The position numbers were made by a program, and so were the translations under genes. From assembly GCF_000702945.1 (NCBI RefSeq), contig NZ_JNLE01000003.1, positions 1,659,501-1,723,500 of the forward strand: DNA of 64,000 bases, in the 5' to 3' direction. Positions 43,272 through 52,300 of this stretch are shown here, piece by piece; within the stretch, counting starts at the first letter, position 1; each line of letters opens with the position of its first letter. The notes below the pieces were generated by a model. That model had not been told where the DNA came from, made no database searches, and saw nothing but the letters and a program-made list of their open reading frames with translations. The DNA comes from Clostridium sp. KNHs205 (GTDB lineage: Bacteria > Bacillota > Clostridia > Lachnospirales > Lachnospiraceae).

Positions 43272-43398
43272 CGAAGAGTAAATACAGTAACGAAGAGTAA
43301 ATACAGTAACGAAGAGTAAATACAGTAACAAAGAGTAAATACAGTAGCAAAGAGCTAATACAGTAACAAAGAGTAAATACAGTAACAAAGACCGATAC
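43266..43398 (+). repeat. 19-bp tandem repeat starting at the DUF4340 stop codon
   Basis: Seven units of about CAGTAACGAAGAGTAAATA begin at 43266, 43285, 43304, 43323, 43342, 43361 and 43380 (the last diverged). The first unit contains the stop codon at 43269-43271. There are no spacers, so it is not a CRISPR array. Confidence 0.92.
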
Positions 43399-43473
43399 TG
43401 TAAGGACCATTGTAAATATAATTTAGTGCAGGAAGAAGATCTTGGACTTCCTGCAGATGTTCCACAAAAAGTT

Positions 43474-43535
43474 GCCGATTTTATAAGAAGTATTCGTACA
43501 AAACTGTACGGTTTTCTCATGAAATCGGCATTTTT
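43474..43535 (+). terminator. Terminator of the Gld-like operon
   Basis: GCCGATTT (43474-43481) pairs with AAATCGGC (43522-43529), capped by an inner CGTAC..GTACG hairpin and followed by ATTTTT. A second perfect hairpin, TGCAGGAAG with CTTCCTGCA, lies just before at 43427-43455. Confidence 0.75.
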
Positions 43536-43544
43536 ATGGTCATT

Positions 43545-43745
43545 ATTTATATGGTATTTTATCTATGTACATTTATATGACATTTTTTCAGCTATCATTT
43601 ATATGGTATTTTATCTGATGTACATTTATATGACATTTTTTACAGCCATTATTTATATGGTATTTTATCTGATGTACGTTTATATAGCATTTTTTCAGCT
43701 GTTTATTTATTTGGAATTTTTTCGTAGCATTTATTTATATGGTTT
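43545..43745 (+). repeat. AT-rich tandem repeat of about 53 bp
   Basis: Units built on ATTTATATGGTATTTTATCT, then GATGTACATTTATATG and ACATTTTTTCAG, start near 43545, 43597, 43651 and 43704. The last copy is degenerate. An open frame crosses the repeat and would give a very hydrophobic Tyr/Phe-rich peptide, but lacks a convincing ribosome site. Confidence 0.85.
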
Positions 43746-43785
43746 TTCTGGCTACTCATTTAAAGAAATGAATTTCTGTCCGTAA

Positions 43786-44312
43786 ACTTTACGGAATTTT
43801 TTTGTCATTCATTATATGTCCAATACGTTTAGGTAAAGAAGAACACTAGGTAATAAAGTAGTTTTTACCAGGAACAGTTTGAGTACTGATAATACTAAAT
43901 TTCAAATAAATAAAATAAAAAGTCAATCGGGTTGTATTTTATGCAGATGTACAGCAGCAAATAAGTGAATTTACCCTAAAACATGCTGTTTAAAAGGACA
44001 GGCAATAAAAACAACAGAAAATTTAAAAAGAATCTTATGCTGATAATTTACAATAATAGGTAAGCGCAATCAAAGTATTTTTCATTGCTTCTATTTCTAT
44101 CTGGCAGTAAACTAAAGGTGACGGAAAATTCTTCTTTTCTCTTAAGTTCTTAAGACATTACTCCTTTTTTTGGTTGAATAATAGCATAATACATGACTTC
44201 CTGAATGGGCAGAAGTGAAAGCTTCAATAAGCGGTTTTTGATTTATTAATTCGAAACATAGCAGACTTGCGGGCTCTGCTTTTGTTTAATAAATTATTTA
44301 GGAGGGGTAAAT
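43786..44312 (+). promoter_or_regulatory. Leader region of the xylanase gene
   Basis: An AT-rich gene-free stretch. A terminator-like hairpin AGCAGA-N9-TCTGCT followed by TTTG lies at 44260-44283, 29 bases before the xylanase start, so it could attenuate that gene rather than end another. AGGAGGGG near 44300 is the ribosome site. Confidence 0.45.
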
Positions 44313-45881
44313 ATGTTACATAAGTGGAATGGCAGACTAAGAAAGCTCTTAAGTCTGGCTTTTGTGTTTCTTTTGCTGTTTTTGACAGCATTCCAGGCAG
44401 TGCCGGCGAAAGCGGCAACTGCAAAATCTTATAACTTTAATAATCTGACTTATCAGTCAACTTGGGGTGTAACTTATACAATAAGTGGAGGGTCTGGAAC
44501 CTTTAACTTTGAAGGGCAGTACCGAGAAATCAAATTCAAGCTTCCGGAAACCCTTGATATGTCTCAGTGTACCAATGTGACCTTTAATGCGTCCAGTCCC
44601 AACGGTACCATTGCTTTTAAGCTCTATGATACAGCAGGAAACCAGGCAGCGGTGATGTATAATTTCAATTCCTCTACCTCGGATGTTTCCTTTGCACCAA
44701 ACACTTCCGCCCAGGTCAACAGTATCGGTATTATGGCACAGGGGACAAGCAGTTATTCAGCAGTTGTCAACAGCGTGACCTTTACCATGTCCGGCAGTAC
44801 CGCAGGAGCCAACTTAAAGAACACCTATGGAAAGGTGCTCTCCTATTCCGGTGCGGCAGTAAATTCCTCACAGCTTAGGGATGCAGCAACCCTTAATGTG
44901 ATAAAGTCCCAGTATAACAGTATTACCATGGAAAATGAAATGAAGCCCGATGCAATTTTAGGCTCATCGCCCAGACTTATTACCGTAGCCCAGGCGAATT
45001 CAAACGGATATTATATCCCTTCTGCTTATACGGAAACCACCGTACCTACCTTAAATTTCTCCACACTGGATGCGGTGCTGAAGATCTGCTATGACAATGG
45101 CTTAAAGCTCAGGGGGCATACCCTGGTATGGCACGGCCAGACACCTGACTGGTTCTTCCGGACAGGTTACAGTACAAGCGGTGCTTATGTAAGTCAGTCT
45201 GTAATGGATGCAAGAATGGAATTCTTTATTAAGAGTTATATGAATCACATTTACGCAGGCAGCTACGGCAATGTGGTGTATGCATGGGATGTGGTGAATG
45301 AGTATCTTCATGCAGGAACAGCCGGCGGTTGGGCTAAAGTTTATGGTTCTAACCTTGGCACAAGTGCACCTTATGTAAAGAAAGCCTTCCAGTATGCCTA
45401 CGATTGCCTCAGCTATTTTGGTCTGACCCAGTCGGTTAAGCTTTTTTATAACGACTACAATACCTACGAAGTAACCGATAAGATCCTTGCCCTGGTTGGT
45501 TATATCAATTCCGGTTCGAAAATATGCAGTGGTGTTGGTGCCCAATCTCATTTAAGCACTTCTTATCCATCTGTTGCAAGTTTCAAAGCAGATATACAAA
45601 AATATATCAATGCAGGTCTTGAAGTACAGATTACAGAGCTGGATGTGGGAAATACCTCAGCGTCAGAGCAGGCAACCTATGTTTATAATATGATGGCCTC
45701 CTTACTGGCATTAAAGAAAGCAGGAGGAAATATCACCGGAGTTACCTGGTGGGGATTGTATGACAGCGTATCCTGGCGGTCATCCTCAAATCCGCTTCTC
45801 TTCAGCGCTTTGACAACACCAAAAGCATCCTATAACAGCGCTTTACAGGCCTATTTTGATGCTGGCTATACGGTTCAGTAA
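44313..45881 (+). CDS. Secreted GH10 endo-1,4-beta-xylanase with N-terminal carbohydrate-binding-like domain
   Basis: A 522-residue secreted enzyme. The signal peptide (about 1-36) ends PAKAA. Residues about 38-165 are a Ser/Asn-rich beta-sandwich (SYNFNNLTYQ ... SVTFTMSG) resembling a CBM. The GH10 barrel follows: SQYNSITMENEMKPD, LRGHTLVWHGQTPDWFF, YAWDVVNEYLHAG with acid/base E330, KLFYNDYNTY, and VQITELDVGN with nucleophile E442, then VTWWGLYDSVSWR. It cuts the xylan backbone outside the cell and works with the GH62 enzyme encoded 141 bases downstream. Confidence 0.95.
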   Translation: MLHKWNGRLRKLLSLAFVFLLLFLTAFQAVPAKAATAKSYNFNNLTYQSTWGVTYTISGGSGTFNFEGQYREIKFKLPETLDMSQCTNVTFNASSPNGTIAFKLYDTAGNQAAVMYNFNSSTSDVSFAPNTSAQVNSIGIMAQGTSSYSAVVNSVTFTMSGSTAGANLKNTYGKVLSYSGAAVNSSQLRDAATLNVIKSQYNSITMENEMKPDAILGSSPRLITVAQANSNGYYIPSAYTETTVPTLNFSTLDAVLKICYDNGLKLRGHTLVWHGQTPDWFFRTGYSTSGAYVSQSVMDARMEFFIKSYMNHIYAGSYGNVVYAWDVVNEYLHAGTAGGWAKVYGSNLGTSAPYVKKAFQYAYDCLSYFGLTQSVKLFYNDYNTYEVTDKILALVGYINSGSKICSGVGAQSHLSTSYPSVASFKADIQKYINAGLEVQITELDVGNTSASEQATYVYNMMASLLALKKAGGNITGVTWWGLYDSVSWRSSSNPLLFSALTTPKASYNSALQAYFDAGYTVQ

Positions 45882-46022
45882 GGCGGTAGCAGAAAGCCTG
45901 GAAAGAAAGAGAGTGGCTTTAAGAATATAAATATCTTCTGTTGTAAGAGTCCGAAACTGGACTGCCCGCGCCAGCAGAAACCCTGTTTACTGTTGATCTT
46001 TAATTATGTGAGGTGAATAATT

Positions 46023-47360
46023 ATGAAGGGATATATAAAAAAAGTTATCGCTTGTTTAGTGTTTTGCACATTGCTGCTGCCATCCTTTAATATTAAGGCA
46101 GAAGCTGCGGCGGTTGCCAATCCGACCTGGTATGTGGAGGAACCGGTGATTTATCATGGAGAGGCTAAACCCTATGATTTTTATGGTGCGAAGGATCCGA
46201 CCATTGTTTATTACGGCGGAAAATATCATGTGTTTTATACCGGAGCCAATCAAGGCGGAGGCTGGCAGATGCTCTACACCTCTGCTACTACCATATCCGG
46301 CTTAAAGAATGCACCCAGAACCTATATGAGCTCAATCGGTGAGAGTTATTTTTGCGCTCCCCAGGTGTTCTATTATGAGCCGGGCGGCTTATGGTATCTG
46401 GTTTATCAGGACGGAACCTACGGAGCAGCTTATGCTACTACTACCAACATTGCGGATCCCTACTCCTGGTCAGGGCCGAAATCCTTTGGAATCTCCGGAA
46501 ATATGGGTTGGGATTATTTTATAGTTTGTGATAATACCTATGCCTATATGTATAATACACCAAGTGACGGTTCCGGAAATCTCTATGTTCGCAGGACTAC
46601 CCTTTCCAATTTCCCCAGAGGCTGGGGAGCTACAAGCGTCGCTATAAGAGATTCCTTTGAAGGTGCCCATGTGTATAAGTCACTGGCAGACGGTCAGTAC
46701 TATATGGTAATCGAGGATATGAAAGACGGCAGGTATTATGAGCTGTGGACCTCGTCCAGTGCAGGTGGACCCTGGAACCAGGTGGCTGAAAAATGGGCTT
46801 ATAGAGGCAACCTCAGTTATAAGGGAAGTAAATGGACTACCAATGTATCCCATGGTGAGATTATCCGCTCGGGTTACAATCAGAAAATGGAGATAAGTGA
46901 CATTAACCGGGTTGACTTCCTGATTCAGGGTACTACCAATACGTCGGTAACATATCAGCAGATTAACTGGGATCTTGGACTTATCAAAAATTATTCCGAA
47001 GGAACACAGGTGGAATGCGAAAATATGACCCTGGCCGGTCAGTATGCCGGCAAGATCAGCTCGCCCTTCCCAGGAGTTGCTCTGTATGCTAATGATGATC
47101 TCTGCAAATATACACAATACTTTGCCAACAGCAATCATAGCTTTTCCATAAGGGCCTGCTCCAATAATGCCAATACCGCAACAGTGGCTTTAAAGATTGG
47201 CGGTGTGACGGTGGGAACTTTCTATATCGCTGGAAGTACGCCTGCCATCTATACCCTGAATAATATTAACCACGGTACCGGCAATCAGGAGATTCAGCTG
47301 GTAGTGACCGGTGATACAGGACAATGGGATGCCTATGTGGATTACTTATTAATCAGGTAA
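46023..47360 (+). CDS. Secreted GH62 alpha-L-arabinofuranosidase with C-terminal CBM
   Basis: A 445-residue secreted enzyme with signal peptide 1-29 (FNIKAEAAA). The GH62 propeller (about 35-325) shows YGAKDPTIVYYGGKYHVFYTGA with catalytic base D58, SYFCAPQVFYYEPGGLWYLVYQ, SFEGAHVYKSLADGQYYMVIED with acid E213, and TNVSHGEIIRSGYNQKMEI, all typical of the family. Residues about 330-445 (GTQVECENMTLAGQYAG ... WDAYVDYLLIR) are a CBM6/CBM35-like jelly roll. It removes arabinose from arabinoxylan, exposing the backbone to the GH10 xylanase. GAGGTGA precedes the start. Confidence 0.93.
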   Translation: MKGYIKKVIACLVFCTLLLPSFNIKAEAAAVANPTWYVEEPVIYHGEAKPYDFYGAKDPTIVYYGGKYHVFYTGANQGGGWQMLYTSATTISGLKNAPRTYMSSIGESYFCAPQVFYYEPGGLWYLVYQDGTYGAAYATTTNIADPYSWSGPKSFGISGNMGWDYFIVCDNTYAYMYNTPSDGSGNLYVRRTTLSNFPRGWGATSVAIRDSFEGAHVYKSLADGQYYMVIEDMKDGRYYELWTSSSAGGPWNQVAEKWAYRGNLSYKGSKWTTNVSHGEIIRSGYNQKMEISDINRVDFLIQGTTNTSVTYQQINWDLGLIKNYSEGTQVECENMTLAGQYAGKISSPFPGVALYANDDLCKYTQYFANSNHSFSIRACSNNANTATVALKIGGVTVGTFYIAGSTPAIYTLNNINHGTGNQEIQLVVTGDTGQWDAYVDYLLIR

Positions 47361-47464
47361 TGATTATAAGGTTATGAAAATATGTGGCGGTAATCAGATA
47401 ATGTTGATTAGGTAATGATAATCAGATAATGTAAATTAAGCGATGATAATCAGTTAATGTAAAT
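47351..47464 (+). repeat. Degenerate tandem repeat beginning at the GH62 stop codon
   Basis: The word AATCAGGTAATG at the stop codon (47351) recurs as AATCAGATAATG at 47392 and 47420 and AATCAGTTAATG at 47448. The last three have a 28-bp period and a shared GTAAATTAA tail in two units. A related GATTAGGTAATGATAAT lies at 47406. Confidence 0.75.
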
Positions 47465-47506
47465 TAAATAATGGTATAATTGGGGTTACAATTTCTTAAA
47501 AGAAGC

Positions 47507-47563
47507 CTGGGAAAATCCTTGTACGTGCCGTTTTTATGGGCGTACAAGGATTTCCGGGTTTTT
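47507..47563 (+). terminator. Strong terminator after the GH10-GH62 genes
   Basis: AAATCCTTGTACG (47513-47525) pairs exactly with CGTACAAGGATTT (47541-47553), extended by CCTGGG with CCGGG, and followed by TTTTTATT. Confidence 0.9.
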
Positions 47564-47691
47564 ATTCATATGGAACGTAGAATTAATAATTTCTATTAAT
47601 TTGAAATTCCTAATCCATTGGCTATAAAATGTTATATAATATTAAAAGATAAGGTTTAAAATTATCTAAATCAATTAATCGGGAGGGTAAG

Positions 47692-48111
47692 TTGATACAA
47701 TTAGAAGCAGAAGAAATCATGCATTTAAAGGTGGAGTGTTCAGAATCGCTGGAGGTAAAAGAAGGTATTGACGGATACCTTAGGGTTATTCCCATAAGGG
47801 GAGGAACCTTCGAGGGCAGAATTAAGGGAACAATCGTAAACGGCGGTGCAGACTGGAACACACTAAAGCCAGGGAATTATGCACATGCCTTTGCCAAATA
47901 TCTGCTGCTTACGGAGGACGGAGAGTATATTGCTGTTGAAAATGAAGGAATACTGGAAGAAGAGGATACCAGGCTGATTAAGACCAGACCCAGATTTACC
48001 GCTGACAGTAAAGGAAGATATGGCTGGCTGAACCGTGGTGTATATGTAGGCAGTCTGAAACCGGGAGAAGGCAGAGTATCTGTTGAGATTACAATATATA
48101 GACTGTTGTAG
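47692..48111 (+). CDS. DUF3237 family protein
   Basis: A 139-residue small cytoplasmic protein of the DUF3237 beta-barrel family: RVIPIRGGTFEGRIKGTIVNGGADWN, then the AFAKYLLLTEDGEYIAVENEG and RFTADSKGRYGWLNRGVYVGS segments. The start is TTG 47692, four to five bases after GGGAGGG; no ATG fits. Function of the family is not established; such genes often sit beside esterases and carbohydrate genes, and here an esterase follows 125 bases downstream. Confidence 0.85.
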   Translation: MIQLEAEEIMHLKVECSESLEVKEGIDGYLRVIPIRGGTFEGRIKGTIVNGGADWNTLKPGNYAHAFAKYLLLTEDGEYIAVENEGILEEEDTRLIKTRPRFTADSKGRYGWLNRGVYVGSLKPGEGRVSVEITIYRLL

Positions 48112-48236
48112 AGAGAACATTCAGGGAATTCTATTTTGATTTACAGGCAGTATAGGATTCTTTTGGGAAAATAAATAGATATTATAAATAGTTATTATAA
48201 CAAGCAGAATAAAATACAAGAAGGAGGCAGTTCATT

Positions 48237-49055
48237 ATGTCTATTGTAGAAGTTACATTTCCATCTTATGCCCTTAGAAGATCGGTGACCTTTAAGGCCC
48301 TCATACCCAATGAAGGTGGGTACACTCCGGGAAAAGCAGGGGAATTTTCAAAAGAAAAGAGGAAGACATTATATCTGCTGCATGGCTACACGGGTGATTG
48401 TAATGATTATATCATGAACTCCAATATCGGTTTCTTAGCAGGTATAAATAATCTTGCAGTTATCTTTCCAAGCGGGGAGAATTCTTTTTATCTGGAGGAT
48501 ATGGATAAAGGGGAAGATTTCAGCAGGTTTATAGGAGAAGAACTGGTAGCCTATACAAGAAGCCTTTTTCGTTTGTCAGAGGACAGAGAGGATACCTATA
48601 TCGGAGGGTTTTCCATGGGAGGTTACGGAGCCATGATCAATGGACTTAGGTATCCGGAGACTTTTTCTAGGATTATCAGCCTTTCCGGAGCTTACATTGC
48701 GCTTAATATAGCGGATGCCGGTGTATATCTTCCTGACGGTGTTTCCGATGAGAAGTATCAGAGGAGGATGTTCGGAGAGGCAGAGCAATTAAGAAACAGC
48801 AACAAAGATCCCAGATTCTGTCTTGAGAACTTAAAAGCAGCAGGCAAGCAGATTCCGGATATTTATCTGGTATGCGGAGCAGAGGATTTTCTCATAGAAT
48901 CGAACCGTAAACTTCACAGATTCTTAATAGAGCAGGAGATTGCTCATATTTACAAAGAAGGAGAAGGCGTACATAATTGGGTATATTGGAATAAACATCT
49001 GGAGTTATCTGTTCAATGGCTTTTGGGGAAAGAGGAATCAGAGCAAGATAAATAA
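48237..49055 (+). CDS. Alpha/beta hydrolase esterase (EstA/CE1-like, acetyl esterase)
   Basis: A 272-residue cytoplasmic esterase related to tributyrin esterase and S-formylglutathione hydrolase. YLLHGYTGDCNDYI is the oxyanion loop, TYIGGFSMGGYGAMING carries the nucleophile Ser, ICLVCGAEDFL-like YLVCGAEDFLIESN supplies the Asp, and GVHNWVYWNKHLE the His. It probably removes acetyl groups from imported xylo-oligosaccharides. AAGGAGG precedes the start. The end of the gene, GAGCAAGATAAATAA, is the first unit of a tandem repeat. Confidence 0.9.
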   Translation: MSIVEVTFPSYALRRSVTFKALIPNEGGYTPGKAGEFSKEKRKTLYLLHGYTGDCNDYIMNSNIGFLAGINNLAVIFPSGENSFYLEDMDKGEDFSRFIGEELVAYTRSLFRLSEDREDTYIGGFSMGGYGAMINGLRYPETFSRIISLSGAYIALNIADAGVYLPDGVSDEKYQRRMFGEAEQLRNSNKDPRFCLENLKAAGKQIPDIYLVCGAEDFLIESNRKLHRFLIEQEIAHIYKEGEGVHNWVYWNKHLELSVQWLLGKEESEQDK

Positions 49056-49190
49056 GAGTAAGATAAATCAGAGCAAGATAAATAAGATGCAGAGCAAGAT
49101 AAAAAGAAAAGATAACAGTGCAAGATTAAAAGAAAGATATAGTGCAAGATTAAAAGAAAAGATACAATGCAAGATTAAAAATAAAGAGCG
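49041..49190 (+). repeat. Tandem repeats beginning at the esterase stop codon
   Basis: A 15-bp unit GAGCAAGATAAATAA, containing the stop at 49053-49055, repeats at 49056, 49071 and, after six bases, 49092. It then passes into a second family of about 24-25 bp (AGTGCAAGATTAAAAGAAAGAT) at 49117, 49141 and 49166. A 100-codon Lys-rich frame through it is an artefact of the repeat. Confidence 0.88.
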
Positions 49191-49245
49191 AAATAGAAAT
49201 ACATATTGGAAAGAATCCATTTTTATCAAATATAATTCTTAATAA

Positions 49246-49306
49246 TTGCGGACCTGGTTGGCATCGAACATATAAACTATAAGTTTTTTGCAAACCAGTC
49301 CGGCAA
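49246..49306. terminator. Imperfect bidirectional hairpin between esterase and GH2 genes
   Basis: TTGCGGACCTGGTTGGC pairs with GCAAACCAGTCCGGCAA with one bulge on each side and a 27-base loop containing TTTTTT. It lies between convergent genes. Confidence 0.45.
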
Positions 49307-49370
49307 TTTGTCTTTTCGAAAAATCTTCGTTAAGTCCTATACCTGCTAAAGGACTATTCCTGTTAAAAGA

Positions 49371-52300
49371 CTATTCTTCAAAGCGAAACCACTTAAAATC
49401 AAAGCAGCAGCCCGGTAAGAAGAGAAAAGAAACTTCTGTTTCTCCGGTGACATTTTCAAGGTTGAATTCCTTGATAACATAATCTGTAGAGTATTCGAAT
49501 TCTACCAGCTGACGGCTGATTATAAAACCATCCTTATCTTTAAAATGTAAGTGGATGGTATTTTTATCCAAAGGGGAATGACCGCAGAGAAGCAGGCGTT
49601 TAAAGCCTTTTTCACTAAAATTCATATCCCGGAAGGTAAGGGTTACATTATTTCCTATTTCTTCAATGGCATCTTCCCTTAAAAGATAGCTGTCACCGTA
49701 AATGCTGGAATTTTCAAGTGCCTGTATTTCTTCGTAGGCTTTCGCCGGTTTTTTAAATTTAAACCCTTTCAAATGGATTTTACGGTACAATACAAAACTT
49801 AAGGAGGTTATACCCTTTAAACGCCTTGGCAGCTGATAAGTCTCTTCCTGATAGGTATTCCAGCGGGAGGGTTTCTGATAATCAAGGGTTGTAAGGAATT
49901 CGGAATTCTCCGCCTCCGGAAGCCCTTCCCAAACTTCAATGGTAAAGGGTTCATCATCCAGAGAAAAAATAGGAAGGGTAATTACGTCTGATCCATATTC
50001 ACCGAAATCAAGGCGGTCAAAGCTTATAATGCTTTTTCCCTCTCTTGCCGTTGCCATTCCTCTCTCATTTCCGTTTGTAAGGTTAAGTCCCCAGGTATGG
50101 ACAGAAGCTGAAATGAATTCATAGGGATTTAAAGCAGCTACTCCAAGCCCTTGTACATGAAATTCGAGCTGAGAGTACATTGTGATCCGTTCAGCACCGT
50201 TTCGGCAGTAACAGCGAATATAAAACATACCGTCACCCAGACCGGTTATTTCACCTTTCAGACCCTCTGTTTTTACAAGGGCAAGATTGGTAGGAACTCC
50301 GCCTGCATCTGTTGCACATATGGTTATATCACGATAATCTGCATTAGGGGGATGGATTCGGATTTCTACGGGCAGGGTTTTTGTAAGGGGGGACAGGCAG
50401 TTACCTTCCGGTGCAAGGATTTCCAGCTTTCGTATGGGGATTTCCGGTGAAATGCTACTTGGCTGGTAAGCATGCCCTCCAGAATAGCCATAAAAGCTGC
50501 TGTCCTTTAAGTTTTCGTATTCAGCAAGGGAAGGCAGAAGCAGTTCCGCATGGGGAAGCCCTTTGGAGGTTACTGTAATTTTAATAATACCGGGAGTCAG
50601 AGTGCTGGAAATAACTGCAAGGAGCTTACCGCTAAAGAGTCTGCGGCTGTTTTCCTTATACTGATCGTAATCTGTGCTGTCACCATTATCCAGACCCAGA
50701 AGTATGCCTGGGCCTTCCACTGTAACTGTGACCCGGTTATTGGCATTTTCCACCGGATTACCCTCAGAGTCTTTAGTGCTGATCTCCAGAAAGATGAGGT
50801 CTTTTCCGTTGGCTGAGAGGTTAGGCTTATCGGCGGTTAAGGACAGGGTTTTTGCATCGGTAAAGGAGACTTTTCTGTCCTCTGCGATGGGATGACCTTC
50901 TTCATCGTAGGCTATGGCCTTTAACTCCCCTTCTTCGTAGGGAATCTGCCACTCACCAAGAAGCCTTTCTCCTTTCTGATGATCAATGGTAAAGGATCCC
51001 AGAGAACGCTGGTTTAAAAAGAGTTCCACACAAGGGGCATTGGAGCATACCCTGACATCGATCAGCTGATCCGGAGAGAAGTCCCAGTATGGAAAGAGAT
51101 GTACCATGGGTTTCACCTTATAGTCCGTCCACTCCGCCTGATAGATGTAGAAAGAATCCTTAGGAAAACCAGCGGTATCTATCTGTCCGAAGTAGGAATT
51201 CTTTGTGTGGTAGGGCGTAGGCTCACCAATATAATCAAAGCCGGTCCAGATAAATTGGCCTAAAGCATAAGGGGTATCCCGGTGTGCAATGATACAGCTT
51301 TCCGTACTTCTGGCACCCCAGCTGGTAGAGCTGTTTCCAAGGGAGGAGCATTGCTCGTCATCATCGGAGAGAACCGGTCTTGACAGAGGAAAATGATAGA
51401 TACCTCTGCTCTGAACGGTAGAAGCGGTCTCGCTTCCGTATATGATCCAGTCGGGATATTCTTTGTGATGTTTGTCATAGTATTTATCACCATAGTTGTA
51501 TCCGGCCAGTTTTACAATATCCGCACATTTCTGGGCATTCTCCCAGGGCATGTAATTAGAGCCGATGGTAACCGGGGCATTGCCTTTATAATCATAGCGG
51601 CTGACCAGTTCCTTAAGTTGTTTTGTCAATTCCTGACCACGTTCCCCGGCGTGGGTGTCATATATTTCATTTCCGATACTCCACATGATTATACTGGGGC
51701 GGTTCCTGTCCCGGCAGATCCAGTTTCTGACATCCTTCTCATGCCATTCGGAAAAAAATCTGGCATAATCATATTCCGTCTTCTTTCTCTCCCACATATC
51801 AAAAGCTTCTGAAACTACAAGAAACCCCAGTTCATCAGCCAGGTCCATAAATTCTACAGAGGGCATATTGTGAGCGGTTCTAATGGCATTTGCTCCCATT
51901 TCTTTTAGAAGCAGAAGCCGTTTTCTCAGTGCTTCTTTCCAAACTGCCGCCCCAAGGCAGCCAAGATCGTGATGTTCGCATACACCCTTTAGGGACAGCT
52001 GCCGTCCATTCAGAGAAAAGCCTTTGTCCGGAGAAAAGGAAAGAGTGCGAAATCCGAAACCCTCTTCCGTCTCATCCAGTAACTCTCCGGAGGATAGTAT
52101 CCGGGTATGCATCCGGTATCGGTTTGGATGTTCCGTATCCCATAATAAGGGAGCCTTAACCTTTAGTATACAGATACACTGATAAGCGGCACCTAAGCTG
52201 TGAGCTTCCTTTAGGGTATGGATATTTTCAGGGGTTAGGGGAAGTTCGGTTTCTGCGATGCAGGTACCGTTAAGGTCCAGGATGCTCTGCTTTAACCGGT

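Noticed and set aside
43266..43398. Possible CRISPR array
   Set aside because: Units are 19 bp and directly contiguous with no spacers.
43426..43785. 119-codon hydrophobic frame
   Set aside because: It starts at a GTG within a hairpin, lacks a ribosome site and is built from the 53-bp DNA repeat; treated as repeat rather than gene.
48940..49242. 100-codon Lys-rich frame
   Set aside because: It is the esterase 3' end in another frame plus the tandem repeats.
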